Source: Bradyrhizobium diazoefficiens
Lineage (GTDB): Bacteria; Pseudomonadota; Alphaproteobacteria; Rhizobiales; Xanthobacteraceae
Assembly: GCF_018131015.1 (NCBI RefSeq)
Contig: NZ_JAFCJJ010000013.1
Location: forward strand, 124,001 to 188,000
Length of the DNA stretch: 64,000 bases
Reading direction: 5' to 3'
Position numbers and translations under genes: made by a program. Positions 16,197 to 24,820 of the stretch are shown piece by piece. Each line of letters begins with the position of its first letter. The stretch's first letter is position 1. Under the pieces are notes generated by a model. It did not search any database. It saw only the letters and a program-made list of their open reading frames with translations, and was not told the DNA's origin.

Positions 16197-17277
16197 CGTG
16201 CTTCTCCTTGTTTCCTGCGCCGAAGCTGCCGACGCGCTCACGCTCGCCCAGCACGAAGCTGATCAGGCCGAGCGGCCGGAACAGGATCACGAGCAGCAGC
16301 AGCAAGCCGAGGATGATCGGCCAGATTTCGCGATAATTGTCCGACAGCCAGAAGCTGACACCCTCGACGATGATCGTGCCGATGACGGCGCCGATCAGCG
16401 TGCCGGAGCCGCCGAACAACACGTAAAGCACCACTTGCGTCGAGACCACGACGCCGACCATGTTGGGCCAGACGAAACCTTCGTGGAAGGCATAGAGGCT
16501 GCCGGCAAGGCCCGCGATGGCGCCGCCGATGGCGAAGATGATGGCCTTCAGGTGTTGCGCCTTGTAGCCGAAAAAGGCGATGCGCTGCTCGTTCTCGCGC
16601 AGGCCCGCGAGCGCGAGCCCGAACTGCGAACGCACGAGGAAGCGGCAGAGCAGATAAACCACGACGAGGATGCCGAGCACGAGATAGTAGAAGGCGGAGC
16701 CTTCGGAGAACTCGTAGCTGCCGAGCGTCATCGGGGAAATCGACGGAATTCCATTCTGGCCGCCGAGATAATACCAGCCGCGCGCGAGGCGATCGGCGGC
16801 GTAGGAACCGGTGAGCGTGCCGAGCGACACGAAGATCACGCTGGACGGATGCCGCCCGAGCAACAGAAAGCCGCCGAGCAGGAGCGCGAAGGCGAGGCCG
16901 ATCAGCGTTCCCGCCGGCAGCACCAGGAAGATGTTTGTGATGTCGAGGTCGCGCGCGAGCAGCGCCACGCCATAGCCGGCCGAGCCAAAGAACAGGGCCT
17001 GGCCAAAGCTCATGATGCCGGCATAGCCCCAGACCAGATCGAACGACAGCGCGAACAGCGCGAGAATGATCACGCGGGTCGCGAATACCGTGAGATAGTC
17101 CTGCAGCAGCAGCGGCGCGACCAGCGCTGCGACGAGCACTGCGCCCTCCACGATCGGCAGGATTTTCCGTAACGACGCGCCCTGCCTCGCCGTTCCGCTG
17201 CCGGTCATTGCGACGTCGGATTCCCCGCCGATGTCGGCGGGGACCACCTGTTTGACTGCGCCCATCGGCTTCGGCAT
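16183..17277 (-). CDS. livM: branched-chain amino acid/amide-type ABC transporter permease (LivM)
   Basis: A 364-residue LivM-type permease. A ~35-residue polar N-terminus precedes the membrane region. The typical motif FDLVWGYAGIMSFGQALFFG and the EAA-like loop ALAGLRENEQRIAFFGYKAQ are present. The C-terminal helices end near residue 345, followed by a charged tail. It would form the transmembrane heterodimer with LivH. The start could also be an internal Met (residue 5 or 24). It lies six bases after the stop of the binding-protein gene. Confidence 0.92.
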   Translation of the reverse strand: MPKPMGAVKQVVPADIGGESDVAMTGSGTARQGASLRKILPIVEGAVLVAALVAPLLLQDYLTVFATRVIILALFALSFDLVWGYAGIMSFGQALFFGSAGYGVALLARDLDITNIFLVLPAGTLIGLAFALLLGGFLLLGRHPSSVIFVSLGTLTGSYAADRLARGWYYLGGQNGIPSISPMTLGSYEFSEGSAFYYLVLGILVVVYLLCRFLVRSQFGLALAGLRENEQRIAFFGYKAQHLKAIIFAIGGAIAGLAGSLYAFHEGFVWPNMVGVVVSTQVVLYVLFGGSGTLIGAVIGTIIVEGVSFWLSDNYREIWPIILGLLLLLVILFRPLGLISFVLGERERVGSFGAGNKEKHDASP

Positions 17278-17283
17278 TCCGGT

Positions 17284-18498
17284 CTAGCATTCCTTGGGAT
17301 CGACGAGCCCGTCGCTGCGTCCGACGATCTCGTAGTTCCCGCCCTTGGCGACGGCGGTGTACATCTTCATCTTGCAGTGCCGCTTGCCCGGCACCATCTC
17401 GGCCGGTCCGCCCGGACCTTCGGCGATCTTGGCGTGGTCGAGCGCCGCGGCCACCGACTCGCGGTCGATCTTGCCGGCTTCCTTGACCGCGGCCTCCCAC
17501 AGCTTCAGGCCACGATAGGTGCCAGTCGCCGCGCTGCCGGCGGCGAACAGGACGTTGCCGGGAAAATCCTTCTCGTAAGCCGCCTGGATCTTGGCGTCGA
17601 ACGGGCTTTCCTTGGTCAGCACCTTGAAATAGTCGAGACAGCTCGCGAGTCCCTCGATCTCGGCGGCCTGGTTGATGTTGAGGGTGTTCTCGTCATAGTA
17701 GACGCAGGCGAGCCGGCCGCCGTTCTTGAGGAAACCCGCTTCATAGAGCTGCTTGAAGAACGGGCCCACGCCCGGTGGAATGACGGTGTTGAAGACGACA
17801 TCGATCTTGTTGGAAATGATGCGGTTGACGGTCGAGGAGAAGTCGACCTGGTCGAGCGGGTAGTATTCCTCGAACACGACCTCGCCGCCGCTGGACTCGA
17901 TCACCTTGCGGGCATAGACGTTGAGCGTGTGCGGCCAGACATAGTTGGCGCTCGGCAGGGCGAACTTCTTGCCGCCGTTCTTGATCAGCCAGGGAATGAA
18001 CTCGTCGCATTGCTGTGCCGGCGTCGGACCGGTGCAGAACAGATAGGGCGTGCACTCCTTGCCCTCATAGAGCTGCGGATAGATGTAGAGCGTCTTGCCG
18101 CGGGCGACGATCGGGTCCTTGATTGCGTTTCGCATCGACGAGGTGATGCCCCCCAGTACCATGTCGACCTTGTCGCGCTGGATCAGCTTGCGCACATTGC
18201 CGACCGCGACGGATTCGTTGGAGGCGGTATCCTCGATATAGAGTTCCAGCGGACGGCCGAGCAGGCCGCCGGCGTTGTTGATCTCCTTGATCACCATTTT
18301 CGCGACATTGGCATCGGCATTGCCGGCATAGGCGATCGGCCCGGTAAGGTCGGTCGCGATGCCGACCTTGATCGGGCCTTCGGCGGCGTTGGCCCAGTCG
18401 GCGGGAATCACCCAGCTGCCTGCGCCGGTCGCGACCGCACCGGTGGTGAAGGCGAGATTGGAGAGGAAGCGACGTCGGGTGAGACGATCTGCAAACAT
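17284..18498 (-). CDS. ABC transporter periplasmic substrate-binding protein (amide/urea/branched-chain type)
   Basis: A 404-residue periplasmic binding protein. The N-terminus LTRRRFLSNLAFTTGAVATG is a twin-arginine-type signal, cleaved probably after ANA in WANAAEG. The mature part begins IKVGIATDLTGPIAYAG, the usual opening of the LivK/AmiC/UrtA group. The start is ATG 18498, two bases after the livH stop, and no earlier start gives a sensible signal. The context with an amidase suggests short-chain amides, urea or related ligands rather than leucine; that is inference. Confidence 0.88.
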   Translation of the reverse strand: MFADRLTRRRFLSNLAFTTGAVATGAGSWVIPADWANAAEGPIKVGIATDLTGPIAYAGNADANVAKMVIKEINNAGGLLGRPLELYIEDTASNESVAVGNVRKLIQRDKVDMVLGGITSSMRNAIKDPIVARGKTLYIYPQLYEGKECTPYLFCTGPTPAQQCDEFIPWLIKNGGKKFALPSANYVWPHTLNVYARKVIESSGGEVVFEEYYPLDQVDFSSTVNRIISNKIDVVFNTVIPPGVGPFFKQLYEAGFLKNGGRLACVYYDENTLNINQAAEIEGLASCLDYFKVLTKESPFDAKIQAAYEKDFPGNVLFAAGSAATGTYRGLKLWEAAVKEAGKIDRESVAAALDHAKIAEGPGGPAEMVPGKRHCKMKMYTAVAKGGNYEIVGRSDGLVDPKEC

Positions 18499-18500
18499 GC

Positions 18501-19358
18501 TTAAACCCCTTTTCCAGCGATGAGGCCCTGCGGGCGGAATTTGATGAAGACAATGGCGAGCACGAAGACGAGGACGTCGGCGACGACGGGCGCCATCACC
18601 CATGGCAGCGCGGCGCTGAGCGTGCCGATGACGCCGGCGCCCGCGACCGGTCCGATGAAGGAACCGACGCCGCCGACCATGACGGCAACAAAGCCCTGGA
18701 TCAGGAAACGCAGGCCGAGATCGGCGAACAGGCTGAACACGGGCACGATCAGCGCGCCGGCAAGGCCGGCGAGCGCCGCACCGAAGGCAAAGGTGGCGCC
18801 GTAGATGAGCGGCGTGGAGATGCCCGACGCGCGCGCCAGCGACGGGTTCTCCAGCGTGGCGCGCACCCGCAGGCCGAAGCTCGTGCGCGACAACAGGAGA
18901 TAGCAGCCGCCCATCACCATAAGCGTGATGACGATGATGGTGAAGCGCCAGGCCGAGATGTGCATCGCGCCGATGTCGATCGAGCCGCCGACCGGCTCGG
19001 GCACGGTCAGATAGAAGCCGCCGATCAGGCCGCGCACGGTCTCGCGGATGATCAGTCCGAGCGCATAGGTGCCGAGCATCGCCACGATGGGCGCAGCGTA
19101 GAATCGCCGGATGATCAGCGCCTCCAGCACGAAGCCGAGCGCACCGACCAGAAATGGCGCCGCGACCATGCCAACCCAGATCGGCACGCCCTTGGCGTAG
19201 GCGAGGTAGGTGACGTAGGCCCCGAGCAGGACGAACTCGCCCTGTGCGAAGTTGAATATGCCCATCATGCTGGCAATGATCCCGAGCCCCAGCACGATCA
19301 GGACGATGATCGCGCCGAAGCTCAGGATCTCGAACGCCGCGACAAACGCGTTAGCCAT
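18501..19358 (-). CDS. livH: branched-chain amino acid/amide-type ABC transporter permease (LivH)
   Basis: A 285-residue LivH-type permease with about eight transmembrane helices. The family motif GIFNFAQGEFVLLGAYVTYL is near residues 33-52, and the cytoplasmic EAA-like loop reads RVRATLENPSLARASGIS. The C-terminus FIKFRPQGLIAGKG is typical. It pairs with the LivM gene two genes downstream. A 99-base gap separates it from the upstream amidase gene on the same strand. Confidence 0.92.
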   Translation of the reverse strand: MANAFVAAFEILSFGAIIVLIVLGLGIIASMMGIFNFAQGEFVLLGAYVTYLAYAKGVPIWVGMVAAPFLVGALGFVLEALIIRRFYAAPIVAMLGTYALGLIIRETVRGLIGGFYLTVPEPVGGSIDIGAMHISAWRFTIIVITLMVMGGCYLLLSRTSFGLRVRATLENPSLARASGISTPLIYGATFAFGAALAGLAGALIVPVFSLFADLGLRFLIQGFVAVMVGGVGSFIGPVAGAGVIGTLSAALPWVMAPVVADVLVFVLAIVFIKFRPQGLIAGKGV

Positions 19359-19457
19359 GCGCTGGATTCTTGTCTTGACGCGTTTTCTTGACGCTAACCG
19401 GTATCCACTTCGCTCGAAAACGCCCTGGTCTTCCGTTCGCCTGCATCGCTGTCTCTT

Positions 19458-20972
19458 TCACATCTTCTTCCAATCACCGATCTGCTCGAAGGCATGGGCG
19501 GCGCGGTAGATGGTGGATTCCTCGAACATGCGGCCGACCAGCATCAGGCCGACCGGCAGGCCGTCGACCATGCCGCAAGGCAGCGACATCGCGGGATGAT
19601 GGGTGATGTCGAACGGTGCGGTGTTCGAGATCATCTCGAGCGCGCGCGCGACGTATTCCTCGCGGCTGGCATTGGGCTCCGGCAGCCTGGTTGCCTTCAT
19701 CGGCGTCGTCGGCAGCAAAAGCAGATCGTAGTCCTTGAACGCCTTGTCGTAGGCCGCGGTCAACCGGCGGGAGATATTGAGCGCCTTGCCGTAGAAGCGT
19801 GGACCGAAATTGTTGTTGATGTAGGTGCCGAGCATCATGAACAGCTTCGTGGTCTCGGATAGTGAATCGGCCTGCCGGCGCCAGCCACGATGAAAATCCA
19901 TCAGCGAGGTCGAATAGAGATCGCCGCGGCTGAGGCCGTAGCCGTCGCCGAACATCATGGTCTGGGTCAGGCCTTCGGTGCCGATCGGGGTCCAGATCGC
20001 CCCGCCCAGCAGGTGCATCGGGATCGACACCGTCTCGACGCTGGCTCCGAGATCCTTGAAGCGCTTTGCCGCCTCGCGCACGCTTTCATTCACCGCGGCC
20101 TCTGCGGTCGGCTGCTCGAAACCTTCCTTGAGGATGCCGATCTTCATGCCCTTGACGCCCTGGCCGAGCGCCTTGGTGTATTCCTCGACCTTCGGGGCCT
20201 TGATGCGCGGATCGTAGCCGTCATCGCCGGCGAGCACTTCGAGCAGCAGCGCGTTGTCGGCGACCGTCGCGGTCATCGGACCGGTATGGTCGACATAAAT
20301 CTCAATCGGCATGATCCCGGTATAAGGCACGAGGCCCCAGGTCGGCTTCATCCCGTAGATGCCGCAGAACGAGGACGGCATGCGGATCGAGCCGCCCTGA
20401 TCGCCGCCGATCGCCATGTCGACCTCGCCGAGCGCGACGACGACGCCCGAACCCGACGACGAGCCGCCGGCCGAGTAGCCCATCTTGTGCGGATTATGCA
20501 CCGGCCCGTAGGAGCCGGTGTGGCTGCCGCCGGACAGGCAGAAATGCTCGCAATGCACCTTGCCCTTGATCTCGGCGCCGGCATCGAGCATGCGAGTGAC
20601 GATGGTGGCGTCGAAATCGGGCACATAGCCTTCCAGCGTCGACGAGCCGTTGGTCATGGGCACGCCGGCCAGCATGATGTTGTCCTTGAGCGCGACAGTC
20701 TTGCCCTTGAGCTTGCCGCCGGCGGCGCCCTTCACCGTCGACTTGCGATACCAGGCATTGCGAGGGTTCTCCTCCGCAGAGGGCCGATAGCCTGGCGTGC
20801 GCGGATATTTGACCTCCGGCAACTCGTCCGGCATCGCGGCGACGAGATTGTAGGCGTCGATCGAACCCTGCATCAGGCCGCGGAACGAGGCGACGTCGTC
20901 GTCGGTCAATGCGAGGCCGCATTGCTCGGCAACGCTGCGAAGTTGGGCGGGCGTGGGAAGAACAACTGTCAC
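19458..20972 (-). CDS. amidase (amidase-signature family)
   Basis: A 504-residue amidase-signature enzyme hydrolysing an amide to acid plus ammonia. The Ser-cisSer-Lys triad is visible: Lys96 (ALKDNIM), Ser171 in SAGGSSSGSG and nucleophile Ser195 in GGDQGGSIRMPSSFCG. The ~90-residue N-terminal helical extension, and the overall sequence, resemble the Rhodococcus-type amidases found with nitrile hydratases; no nitrile hydratase gene is in the window. The start is GTG 20972, with CAGGAG nine bases upstream. It would feed on what the downstream ABC transporter imports. It has no signal peptide and is cytoplasmic. Confidence 0.92.
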   Translation of the reverse strand: MTVVLPTPAQLRSVAEQCGLALTDDDVASFRGLMQGSIDAYNLVAAMPDELPEVKYPRTPGYRPSAEENPRNAWYRKSTVKGAAGGKLKGKTVALKDNIMLAGVPMTNGSSTLEGYVPDFDATIVTRMLDAGAEIKGKVHCEHFCLSGGSHTGSYGPVHNPHKMGYSAGGSSSGSGVVVALGEVDMAIGGDQGGSIRMPSSFCGIYGMKPTWGLVPYTGIMPIEIYVDHTGPMTATVADNALLLEVLAGDDGYDPRIKAPKVEEYTKALGQGVKGMKIGILKEGFEQPTAEAAVNESVREAAKRFKDLGASVETVSIPMHLLGGAIWTPIGTEGLTQTMMFGDGYGLSRGDLYSTSLMDFHRGWRRQADSLSETTKLFMMLGTYINNNFGPRFYGKALNISRRLTAAYDKAFKDYDLLLLPTTPMKATRLPEPNASREEYVARALEMISNTAPFDITHHPAMSLPCGMVDGLPVGLMLVGRMFEESTIYRAAHAFEQIGDWKKM

Positions 20973-21136
20973 GGCGCTCTCCTGAGGCTTCTTGATCCCT
21001 GGCGTTGGACGGAAGCCACCGGAACAGCGCCTGCACGTCGCGGACCAAGCGGCTTCGCCGCGATACTAGAGACGGAAATATTTTCCTTTTCAAGTATTAT
21101 TTTGCATCACCGCGCGCCGCGATACGACAGCCTGCG

Positions 21137-22267
21137 TCAGACCGGCTTGATCAGCTTGAAGTCGAGGCCGTCGGCTTCGGCGAGATACATCTGCATCCGC
21201 GCGTGACCGTTGCGAACGGTGACCGGGCCTCGCGCGCCGCCATAGACGATGTTGCGACCTGCCGCGAGCATCGGCCCCATCGACAACGTGCCGGCCTTGC
21301 TCGCGACGGCTTCGAGAAAACGCAAACCCTCGTAGCTGGATTGACCGAGCGAGCCGATCGGCGGGGCGTTGGGTCCGAACATCAGGCGGTAGCGGCTTTG
21401 AAAGTCGTCATTGGCGCGCGAGCCGACGCCGGGGAAATAGCCGGAGGCGCAGTACAGGTTCTCGCTGTTGTCGGCTCCGATCCCGAGCAGCACGGTCTCG
21501 TCCATCGCACCGGCCAGCCGCAAGGTCGTCGCCGCAAGGCCGCATTCGCCGAACGCGCGGTTGAAGGTGATGCTGTCGGTGCCGATCAGCGAAATCAGGA
21601 CGACGTCCGGCCGCGCGGCACGGATACGCTCCAGATGCGGCTCGTGGTTGTCTTCGCCGAGGGGAACGAACTCCTCGCCGACGACGTGGCCGCCGGTTTC
21701 CTTGATGTAGGTCTTCACGGCGCGATGCGACTGCCAGGGCCAGACATAGTCGCTGCCGATCAGGTACCAGCGCGCCGCCTTCCTGACGTCGGCAAGCCAA
21801 TGAATCGACGGCCGGCTCTGCCAGCGCGGGGTCTCGCCGATCGCCATCACGCCCGGGGTTCGTTCGCCGCCCTCATAGACGGGCGTGTAGATGTAGGGAA
21901 TGCGGTGGCGCGTGGTGACCTCGCGCAAACCAACGCGCACCGCACTGGTATGCAGTCCGACGATCAGGTCGACCTCATCGAAGGCGATCGCGTGTTCGGC
22001 GCGGTCCAGGATCTCATCGAGCGGCCCGCCGGCGTCGTAGATCGACAGCTCGATTTCGCGTCCCAGGATGCCGCCGCGCTTGTTGATCTCGGTGACTGCG
22101 AGCTGCGCGCAGTTGGTCGCGCAGGGCCCCCACACCCCGGGCGAACCGCTGCAGCAGATGAAGCCCCCGATCCGAAGCTTGTTCGCGCCGCGACGCTTGA
22201 GGAAAGCATGATCGTGCGGCGACTGCGCGCCATCGGACCGGGCCGACGACAGATTCCTGAACAGCAT
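21137..22267 (-). CDS. AmiC-like amide-binding protein, apparently without signal peptide
   Basis: A 376-residue type-1 periplasmic-binding-fold protein read from ATG 22267; a frame open to TTG 22396 adds 43 residues of odd composition. The core (LAVTEINKRGGILGREIELS, RWYLIGSDYVWPWQSHRA, VLISLIGTDSITF) matches the AmiC/amide-binding group. No export signal is evident with either start, as in Pseudomonas AmiC, a cytoplasmic amide sensor. No AmiR antiterminator is nearby; a MarR gene is divergent. It may be a cytoplasmic sensor or a binding protein with a missed start. Confidence 0.75.
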   Translation of the reverse strand: MLFRNLSSARSDGAQSPHDHAFLKRRGANKLRIGGFICCSGSPGVWGPCATNCAQLAVTEINKRGGILGREIELSIYDAGGPLDEILDRAEHAIAFDEVDLIVGLHTSAVRVGLREVTTRHRIPYIYTPVYEGGERTPGVMAIGETPRWQSRPSIHWLADVRKAARWYLIGSDYVWPWQSHRAVKTYIKETGGHVVGEEFVPLGEDNHEPHLERIRAARPDVVLISLIGTDSITFNRAFGECGLAATTLRLAGAMDETVLLGIGADNSENLYCASGYFPGVGSRANDDFQSRYRLMFGPNAPPIGSLGQSSYEGLRFLEAVASKAGTLSMGPMLAAGRNIVYGGARGPVTVRNGHARMQMYLAEADGLDFKLIKPV

Positions 22268-22415
22268 GGACGGCGGCAACGCCGGACCGCCGTGAGCCGG
22301 GAAGTTTACCGTCGCGCGCACGCCAACTCCTGTCCGGTGCCAGACCTGAAAGCCCATTGAGCAGGCGGCCGCGGCTTCCGCCCTTTTGTTGGGCAATCAT
22401 CCTATTTTGAAAATA

Positions 22416-22427
22416 TTGAATATTCAA
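22416..22427. promoter_or_regulatory. candidate MarR operator, 12-base palindrome
   Basis: TTGAATATTCAA is a perfect palindrome in the AT-rich gap between the AmiC-like gene and the divergent MarR gene. TTCAAGAATT, which starts inside it, is nearly repeated as TTCAAGTATT at about 21089-21098, upstream of the amidase. MarR-family dimers commonly bind such palindromes. Binding by the adjacent regulator is inferred. Confidence 0.5.
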
Positions 22428-22500
22428 GAATTGAAGTGCATATAGATGCAGCATTGATTGCAAGACATTCACTCATTTGGGTCAAGACGAAGTCTTAGCC

Positions 22501-22944
22501 GTGGCAAAACCGTCGAAAGAAAACACCCCGATCACCGAACATCTCGCCTACCTGCTCGCGCAAGCCAACCGGGAGATCAACCGGCAGCTGGAACTGCGCT
22601 TGAGCAAGGAAGGCGTGCCGGTCGAGCAATGGCGTATCCTCAAGGTCCTGTCGGATGGCGATGGCCATTCGATGGGCGAGCTTGCGGAGGCCGTTCTGCT
22701 CAATCATCCGACGCTGACGAAGATGATCGACCGCATGGTCTCCGACACGCTGGTCTATCGCGTGCAGGACCCGAACGACCGCCGCAAGGTACTGATGTTC
22801 ATCTCCGATCGCGGCAAGGTGCTGTGCAAGAAGCTCAACTCGCTGGCGGTGGACCAGGAGGAGCACATCCTGGAGAGCTACGGCGACAAGTCGACGAGCG
22901 AACTCAAGCGGCTGCTGGAGAGCCTGATCGACAGCTCGAATTGA
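22501..22944 (+). CDS. MarR family transcriptional regulator
   Basis: A 147-residue winged-helix regulator read from GTG 22501 (a TTG at 22477 is also possible). The DNA-binding part is MGELAEAVLLNHPTLTKMID, followed by RMVSDTLVYRVQDPNDRRKV, the conserved wing with Asp-x-Arg. Flanking helices form the dimer interface. It is divergent from the AmiC-like gene and most likely represses the amide uptake/amidase cluster until ligand binds. The ligand is unknown. Confidence 0.9.
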   Translation: MAKPSKENTPITEHLAYLLAQANREINRQLELRLSKEGVPVEQWRILKVLSDGDGHSMGELAEAVLLNHPTLTKMIDRMVSDTLVYRVQDPNDRRKVLMFISDRGKVLCKKLNSLAVDQEEHILESYGDKSTSELKRLLESLIDSSN

Positions 22945-22999
22945 GCGCCTCGAATTGACGCGCGCGAATTTCCCCACCACTCTCATGCACTGACCGTCG

Positions 23000-23023
23000 C
23001 GAGGCGCGCAAGCGCGCGCCTCG
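23000..23023 (+). terminator. GC-rich hairpin downstream of marR-type gene
   Basis: CGAGGCGCGC (23000-23009) pairs perfectly with GCGCGCCTCG (23014-23023) over an AAGC loop, 55 bases after the regulator's stop. There is no T-run, so it may be a weak or factor-dependent terminator. Confidence 0.4.
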
Positions 23024-23092
23024 CCCTGCCGGACTCCGCCGGAATTGCCCCGCGCGGCTTCATTGTTTTGTGCAATTTCAGGGGAAAGGCAG

Positions 23093-24052
23093 ATGCATCA
23101 CACACGGACATGCCTGTCGGCCGCGTCTTTCATTGTCTTCCTCGGCTTGCTGATGCCGGCGGCCGCGCAACAGGTCAAGACGGAGCAGCTCAGCTTCGAC
23201 AGCAATCCCGGGCGGGGGTCGAGGCCGGCCAAGGTCACCGCCACGCTATATTTGCCGAAGTCCGCCAGCCCCGTGCCGGCGATGGTCCTCACCAGCAGCA
23301 GCGGCGGCGTCCTCGACTGGATCGAGGGCTATTATGCGAAGGCCTTGAGCCGCGAGGGGATCGCAGCGCTCGTGATCGACAGCTTCAAGCCGCGCGGGGT
23401 GCGCAACGTCATTTCGAGCCAGTCGGCGGTGTCGTCATGGGACATGGAGAACGACGCCTTTGCCGCGCTGGCGCTGCTGGGAAAAGACCCGCGGATCGAC
23501 GCCTCGCGCATCGGCATCATGGGCCTGTCCAAGGGTGGGATCGTCGCCCAGAATTCGGCCTTCCTCATTCGGCGGCAGGCCCGCGGCACCGGGCCTTTGG
23601 CCTTTGCGCTTCACGTTCCCATCGCGCCGGATTGCACCGCGCAGTTCAGGGACACCCAGACCACCCGGAAGCCGATGTTCTACATGCTGGCCGAGCTCGA
23701 CGACGCCGACCCGTCGACGCCCTGCGTGGAATATGCCCATCGCATCAAGGTCAGCGGCAATTCCGACGTCTCGGTCAAGGTCTACAAGGGCGCGCATCAC
23801 TGCTGGGAAATGACCAAGCCCGTGGTCTGGGACGCCAAGGCGCAGAACTTCTCCAAATGCACGCGCCTCATCGAGGACAACGGCGACCGGACGTTCGCGG
23901 CCGGCAACCTCCGCGTCAAGTCGGACGAGGAATTCGCCTGGATGGTCAAGAACTGCATGACGATCGGCGAGCACGTCGGCGGCGGCACGGAGAAAGACAA
24001 GAAAGAGAGAACGGACGATTTGATCGCGTTCCTCAGGAAGAACGGGTTCTGA
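23093..24052 (+). CDS. exported dienelactone-hydrolase-family alpha/beta hydrolase
   Basis: A 319-residue alpha/beta hydrolase with a signal peptide (LSAASFIVFLGLLMPAAAQQ, cleavage near residue 25). The nucleophile Ser sits in IMGLSKGGIVAQ, a candidate acid in LAELDDADPSTP and the His in KGAHHCWEM. The oxyanion region is LTSSSGGVLDW. The start ATG 23093 has AGGGGAAAG upstream. Paired cysteines (PDCTAQ, TPCVEY, HHCWEM, SKCTRL) fit an exported, disulphide-bonded enzyme. The substrate is unknown. Confidence 0.82.
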   Translation: MHHTRTCLSAASFIVFLGLLMPAAAQQVKTEQLSFDSNPGRGSRPAKVTATLYLPKSASPVPAMVLTSSSGGVLDWIEGYYAKALSREGIAALVIDSFKPRGVRNVISSQSAVSSWDMENDAFAALALLGKDPRIDASRIGIMGLSKGGIVAQNSAFLIRRQARGTGPLAFALHVPIAPDCTAQFRDTQTTRKPMFYMLAELDDADPSTPCVEYAHRIKVSGNSDVSVKVYKGAHHCWEMTKPVVWDAKAQNFSKCTRLIEDNGDRTFAAGNLRVKSDEEFAWMVKNCMTIGEHVGGGTEKDKKERTDDLIAFLRKNGF

Positions 24053-24064
24053 GCGCCCGCAGCG

Positions 24065-24820
24065 CTAGAACCTCCCGGAGTTCTTGTACTGCAGGCAACG
24101 CTCGACCATCTCCCGGGTCGAGAAGCTGCGCAGCGCGTTCGGCTTGATGTTGAGCGCGACGGGCAGCATCTCGCGCGTGCCCGACGACAGGTCCATGGTC
24201 GCAAACCGGTCCGCGACGAACAGATTGAGCCGGTCGTGCTTGTCGCCGAAATCGAGCGTCAGCGCGGATGCGTTCGCGAAGCCCAGGAAGGTCTCGGCGC
24301 CTACGGTGCTGGCGTCGACGAAGATGTCGCCCTTGTTGTACTCGCCGACGAAGTTGGAAGACATTCTGTCGGCGAGGATGCTGACGTCCAGCCGCGGCCG
24401 CCAATCGTCGAAGGCGAAGGATGCCGGCGCGACGTCCGCGGGGAAATGCAGCGTCAGGAAGTCGCTCTTCTTGCGGTCGCCTTGGCAGGTGTAGATCATC
24501 GAATTGTAGAAGGTGCCGGCCTGGCCGATGATCTGCACCTGGCTGCTCTTTCCGGACCTCACGTCTTCGAAATCCGCCTTGTGCATGGCGACGCTGAACC
24601 GGCGGAACTGCAGCTGCCTGTCCTTCCCGATGCCATTCGGCAGCAGGAACCACTGGCCGGACATCACGAAGGCAAAATCCGAGACGAGGGGTGCTGCCTC
24701 CACCGAACCCATGGATGCGATCATTGCAAACAGCAGCGCAGCCAGGCGAATGGCCTTCGCGCAAGAAACGCGGATCGGTCCGCACAGGCGCAGCAGCATC
24801 CGGATCATGCTAGCAACCAT
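24065..24820 (-). CDS. exported protein of unknown function
   Basis: A 251-residue protein with a signal peptide (RLAALLFAMIASMGSVEAAP, cleavage near residue 43 from ATG 24820; internal Met starts would shorten the basic N-terminus). The mature part has no motif I recognise. It has alternating beta-like segments and two cysteines (YTCQGD, ERCLQY) that could pair. Its start lies inside the last codons of the upstream gene (11-base overlap), so the two are translationally coupled and probably work together in the periplasm. Confidence 0.65.
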   Translation of the reverse strand: MVASMIRMLLRLCGPIRVSCAKAIRLAALLFAMIASMGSVEAAPLVSDFAFVMSGQWFLLPNGIGKDRQLQFRRFSVAMHKADFEDVRSGKSSQVQIIGQAGTFYNSMIYTCQGDRKKSDFLTLHFPADVAPASFAFDDWRPRLDVSILADRMSSNFVGEYNKGDIFVDASTVGAETFLGFANASALTLDFGDKHDRLNLFVADRFATMDLSSGTREMLPVALNIKPNALRSFSTREMVERCLQYKNSGRF

